DNA from: Rhizophagus sp. LPA8_4_AMF
Lineage: Eukaryota > Glomeromycota > Glomeromycetes > Glomerales > Glomeraceae
Direction of reading: 5' to 3'
Length of the DNA: 31,425 bases
Assembly: GCA_021464525.1 (NCBI GenBank)
Contig: JADRCO010000532.1
Coordinates: 1 to 31,425, forward strand
Shown here one piece after another: positions 1 through 10,875 of the stretch. Numbering within the stretch: position 1 is the stretch's first letter; the number at the start of each line of letters is the position of its first letter. Below the pieces are notes generated by a model. It was not told where the DNA came from. It did no database searches and was given only the letters and a program-made list of their open reading frames with translations. The position numbers and the translations under genes are program-made.

Positions 1-3
1 TCT

Positions 4-44
4 TGACCGGTTATGACCGACCGATGACCGACCATGACCGACCG
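4..44. repeat. Short tandem repeat, unit ATGACCGACC(G)
   Basis: Three adjacent copies of ATGACCGACC(G) of 10-11 bp (13-23, 24-33, 34-44) follow a partial copy, TGACCGG, at 4-10. The array sits at the very start of the window, so it may continue beyond it. It is much more GC-rich than the surrounding AT-rich DNA. No function can be assigned. Confidence 0.8.
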
Positions 45-53
45 TTGCCATCC

Positions 54-1344
54 CTAATAATACATCTAAATGTGTTGCATAATTATAAAAATATTATCAT
101 ATTTCTTTAATTGCATCTTTCCGACCAAAGTAATCATAATAATATTGCTTTTCATTTCACGTTAGTTGGGATAATATGATAGAAAATATTACGTGGGGTG
201 TAAGATTTTGCGTAAATTGTTAGATTGGCATGTTACAAATGTTGCATATTTTTTTACGCTAAATAATTTATATTTACTTCTAATTATTTATCTCATGAAA
301 AATACATCTATATATGATTAGCTAAATTACTAAAAATACGCAAAAATAAACCCTTGTTTAAAAAAAAACCTGTTAAAAATACGCATTTTAGTAATCTAGG
401 TATCTGATCATGGCTAAAAAATCCTCAAATACTGTGATATTTTTGTTGGTATATTACGTAAACCATTACGAAACTTAATCGTGTACTTTATTGGTGTAAT
501 AGTTTACAAAAGTTGAATTTTAATTGTTAAAATAAAATTTCGTTATATTTTTATATTATTATATTTAATCTCTATAACGTAAATTTCAACCAGAAATATA
601 AATATCTTTTATTAAAAAATCTTAGGTTTTGACATTTCTTTTAATATTTGTAGGATATATTAGTTTGTCAGTTTTTACTTCTTTAAAAATCTAAAAGGTG
701 TGTTGTAACGAGAAACTAATGCGATGATTTTAAACTGAAAAATTAGCAAGATGTTTAACGTTTTTAGATAAAATGTTATTACTTCAAATGATTTGACAAA
801 GTGTCTATGTATTATTGAATTTTGTGGTCACGGGTGTTTCTCTATCTCGTAATTAGAATTTCCTAGTATTATCATGATTTTATTTTAATTTTTAGTATAA
901 CTTCGTAATTCTGTTTTTAAAATAAGTACAACAAAGTAGTAGGATTCGTAATAATTTTTTAAGTAGTGTGGTCCCTTCAATGTTCATTTTTTAAGTAGAA
1001 AATCTCTTGATATAAATTACTTAGTTTAAACAATTTCAATAATTTTCTTTTAACTTTTTATTAGTTTAATTTAAAAATAATTTAATTTATTACAAAAAAG
1101 AAAAAATCTTTCATCTTCATTTGTAATATTACTTTACCCGATATTGCTTTTCCCCTATACGATAATATATTACTTGTACTAACCAATTATATTTTACTCA
1201 GGTGATCCATACCATTATACATTTCCACATATAGTTACTATTACAGCTAATTACGCAATTTTTTTTATTGGCGGAAATAAATTCTCACACTTTTTATTCT
1301 CGACATTTATTTTCTTCAGTGCAAAAAAACATGTAAATTTAAAT
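54..1344. other. AT-rich intergenic DNA, no gene seen
   Basis: All frames are closed by frequent stops. The only structure noticed is a pair of AAAATACGC motifs near 332 and 375. The same motif occurs as a pair at 9965-10000, suggesting a weak dispersed repeat. The last 80 bases contain pyrimidine-rich stretches before the ATG at 1345, as expected of a fungal promoter or 5' leader. Confidence 0.5.
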
Positions 1345-2453
1345 ATGTCTACTACTATAGATGATAATGACGAAAATAAACTCATTATAATGATGAAAAA
1401 TCAAAAAGAAAATGTATTGAAATACTTAACAGAAAATGAATTAACTATTATTCATAAAGCACTAACACTTATTCGTAAAACTTGTAAAAATGTTAAAAAT
1501 ATTATATATAAAATAAATGATAAAATCCGCAAAATTATCTTGTGGCTGTTCTTTTGGTATAATTTCTTTCAATGTAATCTAGTTATGACATAAATATTTA
1601 AAAAAGTGATAAGGTGTTAAATAAAATAATTTAATTATTTTTTTAATTTTTTATTATAGGAATTATTAGTCCAACTTATTAATGAACAAATGAAATAAAA
1701 TCAATAATTGCAAGACGAAAATGGTAAATTAATGGTAAGTTTTCTTATGTTATATTTTAACATGGATATCGTATACTTTTATTAGTTTTACAATAATGAA
1801 TTAACTCAAATTAAATATTTAATTTCAAAAATCTATTTAAAAAAGCGGATGCTCACTATAAAGAATATATTAATTTAGTATGTTGAGTAATATTTATGTA
1901 ATTTTATTAATATTAAATATCACAATGAATTAACAAATATATGCCTTACTTATATTTTATAGATGAAATTTGTTAATAAATCATCAAATCATCAAGAAAT
2001 GAGCATTCCACTTACGTGGGGACCATTAAATCATTTGATACATCAAGTAATGATTCTAATATTAATGAACTGGACGTGAAATTTTGGATCCCTCAGATTA
2101 TGATTCACCTGAACCCAATCCTTTCATTTAGATAATCAAATGAAATTTCATACGCTTAATGATTTCCCTGCAATTAATTTCCTATCAACTTTATTAAAAA
2201 AAGGAATCAAGTAGTCTGTAGTTCAAACTGACAAAATAAATTATGGAAAAATATTAGTGATTGTGAAGAATTTGTGACAACCACAAAAAGATCTGGATCA
2301 GAAAGGAAATCTTTAATAGAAAGAGCAAAAAATTAAGCCAAATTATATTAAGTTCATCAAATAATAGTCAGATTGTTATGGTGGTATAGTCAAGGCATCC
2401 AATATGATCTGATTCAAGATGAAATTCATAAATACGGGTTATATCACTTACAT
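1345..2453 (+). pseudogene. Decayed multi-exon orphan gene
   Basis: An 82-codon ORF (1345-1593) starts at an ATG in a good A-rich context and encodes a charged, helical, Lys/Asn-rich protein. Coding-like segments follow, separated by plausible introns. After an acceptor at about 1660 comes a piece reading ELLVQLINEQMK-stop-NQ-stop-LQDENGKLM, where each TAA could derive from a Gln CAA. It ends at a GTAAGT donor near 1736. After a second acceptor (about 1963) comes a Ser/Asp-rich piece with a frame change, containing DPSDYDSPEPNPF. Around 2232-2336 there is an open stretch including CEEFVTTTKRSGSERKSLIE, then more stops, then WWYSQGIQYDLIQDEIHKYG. I recognise no domain. The several stops and frame changes argue for a pseudogene. 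Only the first ORF is secure, and it could be a small gene on its own. Confidence 0.4.
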
Positions 2454-2666
2454 TTTTAATGAGCTTGTAAATTTTGGACTAATATATTATTTTGTCAGTA
2501 ATTATATGTTATTCAGGACTAATATTTATAATATAGTTAATGTTTTTATATTAATTTCGATTCATCTTTAAAAAATATTTAATAAATACATATAAGTGTT
2601 ACATTTCTTTAATTTTTGTAAATTATTTCTAGTTAGATCTTTCATTGTTAAAATGTTTATGACGAA

Positions 2667-2834
2667 ATGTCAGTCGTGATTACATGGCTAACTATAATGC
2701 CAAAGGTTTTACCTCCAAAAGTTCCCAGGGTTTCCCATTTAGAAAGGGTTTATGAAACCGCCTATCAGTCCAGCCCAATATTCTTAAGTGCACTACTAGT
2801 TATTGACGGCCTGCTCGGCCTAGTTCAGCAATGA
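2667..2834 (+). CDS. Possible 55-aa ORF in a GC-richer island
   Basis: An ATG-started ORF of 55 codons lies in a patch clearly richer in G+C than its surroundings. It has a mixed amino-acid composition, starts MSVVITWLTIMP and ends in a hydrophobic stretch, LSALLVIDGLLGLVQQ. No family was recognised. The composition and unbroken frame make it more coding-like than typical random ORFs here, but it could equally be a remnant of a mobile element. Confidence is low. Confidence 0.2.
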   Translation: MSVVITWLTIMPKVLPPKVPRVSHLERVYETAYQSSPIFLSALLVIDGLLGLVQQ

Positions 2835-3870
2835 ATAAATTTTTTGCTAACTTATAGTATAATCCTACATTAAGATCTTATCCTATTAGCTATAGTTATC
2901 CATTCTTCAAATTTTTACTCCAAATCGTAATATTATCACATCTAAATTACGCAAAAATGGTTATGTTATTGCTTCAACGTGGTTCATTATAAGCTTATTC
3001 TTTTAATCGTATCTGATATAACAAAAAACGAAAAATCTGCAAAATTATTAATAAAAAGAAATTGAAAAATAAATTAGTAATTTGTGAATTTATTATTAAT
3101 AGTATAATATAATTAAAAGCTCAATTAACCGTATAGTGTTTTGCGAAACTCGTAAAATTTTTAATAATTTTTAATAATTTTAGATAAATATACGAAAATT
3201 TTTTAATTTCACGTAATAAGATCATGAAAGTAATTTATTTTATTTTTTACTTTTATACTATGATTATTACAAAATTGGCATCGTAAAATTTATGAAAATT
3301 TGCTCATGTTTTTCATGTTTGCATCAATCAGAGAATTTCGCTGAATTTGAAAATTTATAAGTTTATGAGAACCTGACGCCATTATTTTAAAATATTAATT
3401 ACGTCAGCGCTAGTTAATTTAAGATGGATAACAATTTTTAATAACTTGTCTTATTAACAATCATTTACTCTAACATAATTCGATTAATTTGTAATGATTA
3501 GAATTATCTTATGTATATAATTCCTGAATCCTGACTTACATACTTTTTTGACACATTAAAATACAGAAAAATTACCGTAAATTACTTATTTCCGTACATT
3601 TAGTAGAAATACTAACTTTACGAACGTTAAAACTTAACGAATGATGGAAAGTTAAGAAAAACAATAACGATACTCACGATAGAATATTTAACAGTTTTTT
3701 TAATTATATTATTAGTATTTCCATTTAAGATTTCGTTTTTATCTGTTTATAAATTCCAGCCATAGCCTAAAGCGTTCGGTCAGAATTAAGCGAAAAATAA
3801 AATTTAGCAACCAATTATTTAATGCCGGCCAGAATTAATAACCTTTTACTGAATTTTGCTTATAGTACAA
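2835..3870. other. Intergenic DNA, nothing recognised
   Basis: The sequence is very AT-rich, with stops in every frame and no recognisable repeat, RNA gene or regulatory element. Confidence 0.5.
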
Positions 3871-4450
3871 TTTCCCGAATGGCATTTTCCTGAATATTGG
3901 GAATTCTGTATATCATTTCCCGAAATTAATATTCGTTTCTCGAGCTGGAACATCAATTTCCCAAATACTATTTACCGAATCCTGGTTTCTCGGATGGCCG
4001 GATCACAGGAAATATCAAATTTCTCGAATTCTTTATTCAAATTCTTTTTATTATTCTAAGTGGACATGTACAGCAAGACTTATCGAAACTACTGATTTTA
4101 TGGTATGCCATTCTGCGCAATATTGTTTTCAAATGAAATTATTGTTTATGCTTTATTTCTTAAGAATATTAATTTTTTGGGATATTGGATTTTTATTTAA
4201 ATTATTATTATATAAAAAAATATAATTATATTTTTATTATTTTATAATTTATTATAGTTGGTAAGTTATAAGTCATTTATTTAATTTTATTATTATATAT
4301 CTTTATTATATTTTTAGGATATTGAGTTCGGGGTATTGGATTCATGATTCGGGAAATTCATATGGCCGGTTCAGGGAATTGGCGTTCGGAAAATTAACTT
4401 GGTAAAGGGTATGTTCAGGAAAAAGCCATCCGGAAAAAGGTTCGACAAGG
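3871..4450. repeat. Foldback tract of degenerate TTCCCGAA motifs
   Basis: The left part (3871-4030) carries about eight degenerate copies of TTYCCGAA (for example at 3872, 3887, 3917, 3937, 3957, 3972, 3986 and 4020), usually 14-20 bases apart. The right part (4321-4450) carries the same motif in the opposite orientation (TTCGGGAA, TTCAGGGAA, TTCGGAAAA). The outer ends match as an imperfect inverted repeat: GAATGGCATTTTCCTGAATAT near 3879 against the complement of the segment near 4411-4433. The middle, about 290 bp, is plain AT-rich DNA. This arrangement suggests a foldback or non-autonomous DNA element. A 67-codon TTG-started reading frame over the left arm is only a translation of the repeat. 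Confidence 0.45.
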
Positions 4451-4872
4451 TAAATTTTTTAACGTCGATTCTTTAATTGAGTTTCATCATTTTTAAATAT
4501 TTTATATTTGTATAGTACTTTTTTTACAACTTTAATAGGTTAAAAAGAATATTGGAATAATAATGACAAGCGTATGGAATGTCACAAAAATACAAAATAT
4601 ACTATGGTTCTTAGTTATGCAAAAAGGTGGAGATTTTCATTATCGATTAAATAAAAATTATGTACTTGAAGTGTTATCTTAATTTTAAATTGCCGTACTT
4701 GTATTAACTAATAATTTGATAATTTGATTTACGCGCAAAATGTATTCTGGATAGGGATTGCCGATCTTATTGGATTTCATAAGAAATTTTTATTCCGTAG
4801 TCAAAATATCAAATCAATACAAAACTGATGGCTCGTATTGTAAAATGGATAATTGGTAAACAGATAAATTAA

Positions 4873-4957
4873 ATCATATTTTTTTTTTGCGGTAGGCTGG
4901 CTGTAAACTTAATTTATATTTTTTTTTTGCGGTAGGCTAGCTGTAAACTTAATTTAT
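4873..4957 (+). repeat. Tandem duplication, 40-bp period
   Basis: A block containing a T-run followed by GCGGTAGGCTGGCTGTAAAC and TTAATTTAT is repeated directly with a period of 40 bp (4881 matches 4921). Only one clear mismatch separates the copies (CTGGCTG against CTAGCTG), so the duplication is recent. Confidence 0.85.
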
Positions 4958-4988
4958 CCAGTCACGAAAACTTAGGTTTTTTGTATTA

Positions 4989-5015
4989 TTTTTTTTTTTT
5001 TTAAAAAAAAAAAAA
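4989..5015. repeat. T14-A13 homopolymer palindrome
   Basis: A run of 14 T is followed directly by 13 A. It can fold on itself. A longer tract of the same type stands directly before the methyltransferase ATG (7607-7647). No gene follows this copy. Confidence 0.7.
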
Positions 5016-6122
5016 GGAAAAGTTTATGAAGTACTTATTTCTAATCATATAACATAAAATTTAATTAATAGACGACATTATAAAATTTGAATTACTTAGG
5101 CATTGCACACGAGTGCTATCTTTATTTTGTTATACGGTAATGAAACAATAACAAATCACTCATAATTATTTAAGTTTTTTGTTTGTTCTCACGGATTGTT
5201 AATTAAAATTTGTGAAATTTGTATTTTAGTAATAATAACACAAGAGTAAAAAATTCAGACTTCAGAGACAAAACCTTGGTACGGCTCGACTCTATTTAGG
5301 GGTGGTTCCGGTATTGGTGATTAAATAATTTTCTAAGCTGCCTATTGAATAAAAAAGGTAAAACATATGTATTATGATCTCATCATTATGTCAGGTGAAA
5401 AATTAATCCATTAACGAAAAAAGATGTTGGCGTCGGTTAGGATATTATATAAAAAGATTATATTTAAATTTTTATTTTCTGAAAATTCTTACAGTTATTA
5501 TTTTTATTTTTCTTCATTTTTTACGTTTTTGGAAAAAAATTTAGTTTATTGATTGATATATTGGCATTCTATTTCTTTGATATTATTATTTGATCAATTA
5601 TTTAATTATTATCCGATAGAGCATGTGGCTATTTGATAAGAAGTATCATGCTATGCAATAAAAGATGTAAACAACGACGGCCCGACTTTGCACGATGGCG
5701 TAAAATTACGCTTGACCCTTTGAAATATCGGATATAATTTATTGTACATGAATGGCGTGGTAAAGTCCGTTAATAATGAATTTAGGTAATACGAAATTAA
5801 TTTGTACGACCTTAGACCCTTAGATGGTTAAATAAATTTCAATCTTAAAAGAATGTATTCGTACTTTGAATATGAAAATTTTCACACAATAAATTCTCAT
5901 AAAAAAAAAACGCAAAATGGCGTGATTTTATTTATTTTATATACAATATTAATAGGTATTTAATTAAATTATGCATCTGGTCATTTGGTCCCAATTTTTT
6001 TTAAAAACCTGCATTTTAATAAGTGTATGGCGTAAACCCTAAAAAAATGTTGGATAAGATTAGGATTAATTTATGGGATTATTTTAATAGGGTTAGGAAT
6101 TTGGTCCTCTAATAGATGATAA
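5016..6122. other. Intergenic DNA, no gene seen
   Basis: AT-rich, with scattered GC-richer words (GGCGTAAA-type) but no ORF or repeat that I could support. Confidence 0.45.
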
Positions 6123-6308
6123 CTGTTACGTTACATATTAATTTGTACCCAGAAAATTTTTTATCGGGGTACCGACTTGTGTGATTTGAGAGATTTTGTA
6201 GAAATGATCGACAGTAATGCTGGCCAGGGCATAACCGATGATTTAGGCCAGTATCTGACGCCTAAAGATCACCTGAGTAATCTGACGCCCAACGGCATAA
6301 AAAGTTAA
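6123..6308 (+). other. Open GC-richer segment, possible coding relic
   Basis: A 61-codon stop-free stretch is bounded by TAA on both sides and has no early ATG. Its second half is GC-richer than its surroundings and reads like protein (GTDLCDLRDFVEMIDSNAGQ, then ITDDLGQYLTPKDHLSNLTP). A direct repeat, ATCTGACGCCYAA, occurs twice inside it (near 6253 and 6280). It may be an exon fragment or part of a mobile element. No family was recognised. Confidence 0.2.
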
Positions 6309-7606
6309 ACACAAAATGCGAGCCAATACATAACACATACTTTTTTTTCGGTGAATTTGATTTGAGGTAAAAAAATGCAAACTTAATGTATGTGAGAGGT
6401 GAAAGGGATCTTTCTTTTAATCGATAGAAAAATTATGAATTAAAAATTAGATATTTTCATTATGTGAGTCGGATTGGGGAATAACCGAAACCTTAAATTC
6501 ATTTAAAATACTTGAAAAATAACAATTACGTTAATTTGTTTATAAATCATTTATTATATTTTTTCACATGGAACATTTAAATCTAAATTCCAATTGACAA
6601 GTTTTTTTTCTTGAGGTTCTAGACGTAACGTTCCAATTTTAAAGTTCATTTTATGCATGACACAAAATTTTAATATTTAACAAAGCTCTATAATTAATCA
6701 AACGTTTAATCCTTTTAGAAAAATAACTGCGGCATATGCAGGGACAAATGATTTACATATTTACTTCCTTACTTTATTCCGGAACAAAAGAATAAACTTT
6801 GCATGCATTCATACTAATATAATATTAATTGGTTTATTTATATTTGAAATTTATTTGTACAAATTATTTTGTTTTTGACATTGTAGTGGATGTACATGAT
6901 GATACATGCTGCATAAATGTTTTTGTATCTTAAAAAAAAAAGAAAAAAAAAGGTCGAGAAATTAAAAGAGTTCAAAAGGTTAGTAGATATCATAAGATTA
7001 AGGAGAAAATATGCAAGATAGAAAGCACTCAAGTAGGGTTTTATGAAAAAATTCATTTAGGTAAATGATCGCATAAATTTGGACATTTATTTAGTAATTT
7101 ACAATATATATCTTTGATTTTTTTTTTTTCACGTTGATCTTGTTTTAAAATTAATTTAAATACCGATTAATTTAATTTCCGGTTCTTTTTGTGGATAAAT
7201 TATTCTAAAATCCGAGAATTTTTTTTACTCTAACTATTTTAATTCATTTTTTTTTATTTTAATTCATTTTTTTTTTTACAAAAAGAATTTCTTTTTTTCA
7301 TTCTTTGTTCTTTATTTTTTTTCCATGCGGTTTATTTCATATTTATTTATATTAAAAAATATTAAAACAATATAAACTGTAAATATTAGTTGTTACACCA
7401 CTTCTATTTATTTATTTTTAATAATAATGAAAAAAAAAAATTCCAAAATAAATAGAAAGATATTTTATTTATTTGATTTTTTATAAAAAAAAAAAGTAAT
7501 AACTTTTTAACATTTCTTATTTTTTTTTACTTTTTGATTTTACATTTTATATAATTTTATATAATTTATCACATTCCTTATAATTTAAGCATTAATAATA
7601 ATTGTA
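6309..7606. other. Intergenic and upstream region of the methyltransferase gene
   Basis: No coding region is supported. A 72-codon minus-strand ORF (6838-7056) is Phe/Leu/Asn-rich low complexity and looks spurious. From about 7110 the sequence becomes a series of long T and A runs, which probably form a nucleosome-poor promoter for the gene at 7649. Confidence 0.45.
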
Positions 7607-7647
<41 letters not shown>

Positions 7648-7648
7648 T
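7607..7648 (+). promoter_or_regulatory. T16-A25 tract abutting the start codon
   Basis: Sixteen T are followed by twenty-five A, one T, and then the ATG at 7649. Poly(dA:dT) tracts exclude nucleosomes and are common fungal promoter elements. Here the A-run would be in, or would be, the 5' leader of the mRNA. The exact run length is uncertain because homopolymers are prone to sequencing error. Confidence 0.5.
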
Positions 7649-8823
7649 ATGGGAGCAATTCAAACAAAGATTAAACAAGCAAAATCAAAAAACAAAACCA
7701 AACCGATCCGGGATTCGGAAGCGTCATCATTAATGTCATCATTTACATCATCAATATCATCAAAAGCATCGGTGAAATTTCCGAGTTCAGATGGTGATAT
7801 CGATTTTTTACATCAACATCATTTTATTGTAAAATCAATTTGGTCATCAAATTTCTCTTCTCCGATAAACAATATTTTAAATGGTGATGGAAAAATTTTA
7901 GATGCATTATGTTACGCTGGAACTTTTGTCTTAGAATTAGCGAATGAACATCAATCTGCGGAATTTATCGGAATTGATAGATATAAATTATTTCCATCAG
8001 AAATTAAGCCTAATAACGTAAATTTTCAAAGCGCAGATTTAATGGATGGAATACCTTCAGAGGATAATTATTTTGATTTCACTCACTTAAATACAATAGA
8101 ACCCGTCTTTCTTTTAGAAAATTGGGAATTTATTATTAAAGAATTAATAAGGTATGATAGATTCTTTTTTATTAATGCACTTTTTTTTTTTCATTAAATT
8201 TCATTTCTAAAATTATTATTATATTAAAAGAGTAACGAAACCAGGTGGTTACATAGAGGTAAGAAAAAAAATAATTAATTATTATATATATACATATTTT
8301 TTTTTATTAAAATCATATATTAAAAAATTATTACTTTTATTTATTAGATACAGGGATTTGATTTTATAGACGGAAATCTTGGTCCAAAATTTATGCAATT
8401 CATTGGAAATTGTACGTTTTTAATTATATTATTGATAAAAATTCGTTCAATTATAAATTTCTTAATAAATTTGCTCTTCTTTTTATCATCAAAGATATGT
8501 TATTATTTGAAGCTAGTGATGCGGATTTAAAACCTCGTAACCACATAAGATCACTTTTCTCTAGTAATTTTGAAACGTCACATCATGACAATAGATCAGT
8601 TTTACTAGGTAAGAAAGGTGATAATATAGGAATATTATTTGAACAACATTGTACAATGTTTTTTAAAGAAACAATCAATGAAATGATGATTCAATTGATG
8701 AATACTAATCCGAGTGATTATGATGAATCGTGGAATGAAGTACTGAAAGAAATTAGTGAATTTGATACCATCATAGACTCTTACAGAATATGGGCCATAA
8801 AACCCAATAATAATGATATTTAA
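7649..8823 (+). CDS. Class I SAM-dependent methyltransferase-like protein, motif I degenerate
   Basis: Proposed exons are 7649-8151, 8231-8258, 8348-8411 and 8495-8823, giving a 307-aa protein; the introns are 79, 89 and 83 nt, all GT-AG and phase-consistent. The N-terminus (1-50) is Lys/Ser-rich. From residue 51 it follows a large glomeromycete methyltransferase family: a conserved lead-in around residues 51-70, motif I at 83-92, the acidic GID at 108-110, then NVNFQSADLMDG, then EDNYFDF, and after splicing the KELIRVTKPGGYIE motif. The C-terminal part contains the family's usual SWNEVLKEI-type region. Motif I, normally DxGCGxG, reads DALCYAG, so two glycines that contact SAM are lost and catalysis is doubtful. 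The mRNA needs all three introns removed to stay open. It may be a divergent binding protein or an early pseudogene. The substrate is unknown. Confidence 0.85.
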
Positions 8824-9504
8824 GATATTCTATTAAATATTAATAATTAATTATGATAAAAAGAAGAAAAAGATTAATTTTTAAGTGTAATTGATATAAA
8901 TATGTAAGTCATATATATGTATGTATATAATTAATTAATTTTTTCTCTTTCAAGAAAAAAAAAAAAAAAAAGCTTTTTATATAATTAAGATTTTATATAG
9001 TTTAATTAATAAAAATAAATATTAATTTTTATTGATCCATCTCAAAAGACCCTTCGTATCTAAATACGAGTCAAATAAATAAAATTTGACAAATTTAATA
9101 ATAAATTTATATGCATTCATTCACCTGTTACTCTTTTCGAAGGGGGTTGGCTCACTTAAAAAATTATATTTATCGGTGATTTGATTCGATTAACTTTTTC
9201 ATGAAAGGAATTTCTAATCACCATTAATGCATAAAAAAAAAAAAATGTTCAGTAGTTACTGTATTTTGTAAAATTTTAAAAAAAACTAGGGTTGAATCCT
9301 AGAATTTTAAAATAAAAAGTATTTTTTATGTGATTATTTTGTTTGTTTTGCATATACAATTACAGTATGGCGTAACTCTCAAGAAAACCAGTTAAAAGAT
9401 CTTTATTCAATAATTCCATACAATATTTACTGTTGATTATTAATTGATAAGATTATTTTGCATTATACATTAGATAAAGTTCGCATTGTATAAATATTAT
9501 ATTT
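8824..9504. other. 3' flank of the methyltransferase gene, intergenic
   Basis: The sequence is AT-rich, with a 17-18 base A-run near 8955-8972 that may mark the transcript end. A small perfect stem, TCGTAT-ctaa-ATACGA, lies near 9055-9070. No gene is seen. Confidence 0.4.
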
Positions 9505-9757
9505 GTGACGTTGATGTCGTCGGAATGTGCTGTACTTGTACGATGATTGTCAAATGATTGTCGCGGTTAAATTAAATGATTTATCGATTAATCAAATTGA
9601 TTTGTCGGTTAAATTAAAGTGATTTGTCTGTGATTTGCTTGTCGGTTAAATTAAATGATTGTCGGAAACATTTAAGATCCGAAATATACGCAGCGTACGC
9701 AGTGGTTTTTAATAAGATTGGCGCGCAAGATTAATACGCAAGATTTGACTCCTAACA
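9505..9757 (+). mobile_element. Candidate Ty1/copia-type LTR
   Basis: The segment begins TGTGACGTTGATGTCGTCGG and ends CCTAACA, the TG...CA ends of an LTR. It is followed at 9763-9770 by TGGTATCA, the start of the initiator-tRNA-Met primer-binding site used by Ty1/copia elements, although the following bases (CCAGTC) differ from the usual GAGCC. Inside, the motif GTCGGTTAAATTAAA is repeated three times (GGTTAAATTAAA at 9565, 9607 and 9644). No gag-pol reading frame and no second LTR follow, so this is a truncated remnant. Confidence 0.5.
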
Positions 9758-9762
9758 CTAAG

Positions 9763-9770
9763 TGGTATCA
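9763..9770 (+). other. Possible retrotransposon primer-binding site
   Basis: TGGTATCA lies five bases after the LTR-like end. It matches the first eight bases of the initiator tRNA-Met primer-binding site of copia elements. Only eight bases match, so this alone is weak evidence. Confidence 0.35.
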
Positions 9771-10257
9771 CCAGTCAATAATCCTCTTCCGCCTTTGCTG
9801 CCGCTATTTCGGACTTTTATTATTATATAATTTTTCCATTGATCTTTGATATTTAATACCGTAAACATATATAAAAAAAAAAAAAAATTATTCTCGTACT
9901 AATTATTATTTTTTTTTCTTTCGCTAATTAAGATCATTTTTCACATATAAATATGTAGATCCGTTAAAATACGCGAAGAAATCTGTCAAAAATACGCAAA
10001 AAAACTAAAAAATCCTTGGCTTGCAAACAAAGTCCTATCAAGATTAAAATAAATTATTTATAATGTCCGTAAAATCATCTTTCAAGCATCATTCATCAGA
10101 TGCTTTTAATATTTAAAAAATTTTTTGTGATATCATTTTAGATGAATAAACCTTTTACTTGAAGCAGATAATTTTGCAGTTACTGAATAGATGGAATTAA
10201 AATTGAAAAAGTCGATATTTGAATAAACGTTACTAGGAATGAATTTTCAAATTATTA
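9771..10257. other. Intergenic DNA with paired AAAATACGC motifs
   Basis: No coding sequence. Two AAAATACGC words near 9965 and 9990 resemble the pair at 332-380, hinting at a degraded dispersed repeat. Confidence 0.35.
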
Positions 10258-10710
10258 CAGTCAGCCCTTGATATAACGAAGCAGGCGTCCGGGTCAGACC
10301 TTCGTTATGAGAGTACTAAACCGAATTATTCGGCTTAGTGGGAAAATTTGGTATAATGCTGTAAATATAGGGAAATCAATACGTTTGTAATTTGTAAAAC
10401 GGTTATGATCATGAGACAGAAAACTGCGAACATAAATCCATCTTTTGATAAAATGGACTAAAGTAGTAAATTTGCTTATTTGAGAAAAATTTCACGAAAA
10501 TCAACATTAAATTGCCCTTTATGTTAATCGTTTGAGTTATTTTGTATATGCGGGTTATAAAATTACTTCGTTAGACAGTATATCATGTTTAATTAGTGAT
10601 ATTCGGTATAACGAGAATTTTTTCATATGTTAAAATCGGTACTACATTAAAAATTCGTTGTATTGTGGAATTTTTATATCAAAATTCGCTCTGCACTTCA
10701 ATTTTAAATT
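10258..10710 (+). mobile_element. Pogo/Tigger-like element remnant (left end)
   Basis: Directly after TTA, the sequence CAGTCAGCCCTTGATATAACGA resembles the termini of pogo/Tigger-type Tc1-mariner elements, which insert at TA and start CAGT with GATATAACGAA-type subterminal words. The end contains a hairpin with an 8-bp perfect stem, ATAACGAA (10273-10280) with TTCGTTAT (10301-10308), and nearby CCGAA-tta-TTCGG. A further TATAACGAG word occurs around 10611. No transposase ORF and no matching right end were found, so the right boundary given here is approximate. Confidence 0.4.
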
Positions 10711-10742
10711 GGTCCAATAAAGTTATTAATTTATTTATTATT

Positions 10743-10875
10743 ATAAGGGAATAATTAGCCCATGCTATGGAATCATTACCAAGGCATTTATGGGTCACGA
10801 ACGTGAATACCCTCACTTTAGGCCCAATTGAGCCAACGATCCCAAATTAAATAAGGGAGAAATTATCCCTTTAAT
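10743..10875. mobile_element. Small MITE-like element, about 130 bp
   Basis: The left end ATAAGGGAATAATTAGCCC is an imperfect inverted copy of the right end, GGGAGAAATTATCCCTTTAA (10855-10874); AAGGGA(A)TAATT is shared. The interior is GC-richer than its surroundings and has no ORF. No target duplication is clear. Confidence 0.35.

Noticed and set aside
2374-2410. tRNA-like string (GGTGGTATAGTCAAGGCATCC)
   Set aside because: No GGTTCGAATCC-type B box or cloverleaf follows; it reads better as part of the decayed orphan gene.
3856-4059. 67-codon ORF rich in FPEW/FPEY-like repeats
   Set aside because: It starts at TTG and simply translates the TTCCCGAAT repeat array; no independent coding evidence.
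6838-7056. 72-codon minus-strand ORF
   Set aside because: Phe/Leu/Asn low complexity from poly-T/A sequence, with no domain.
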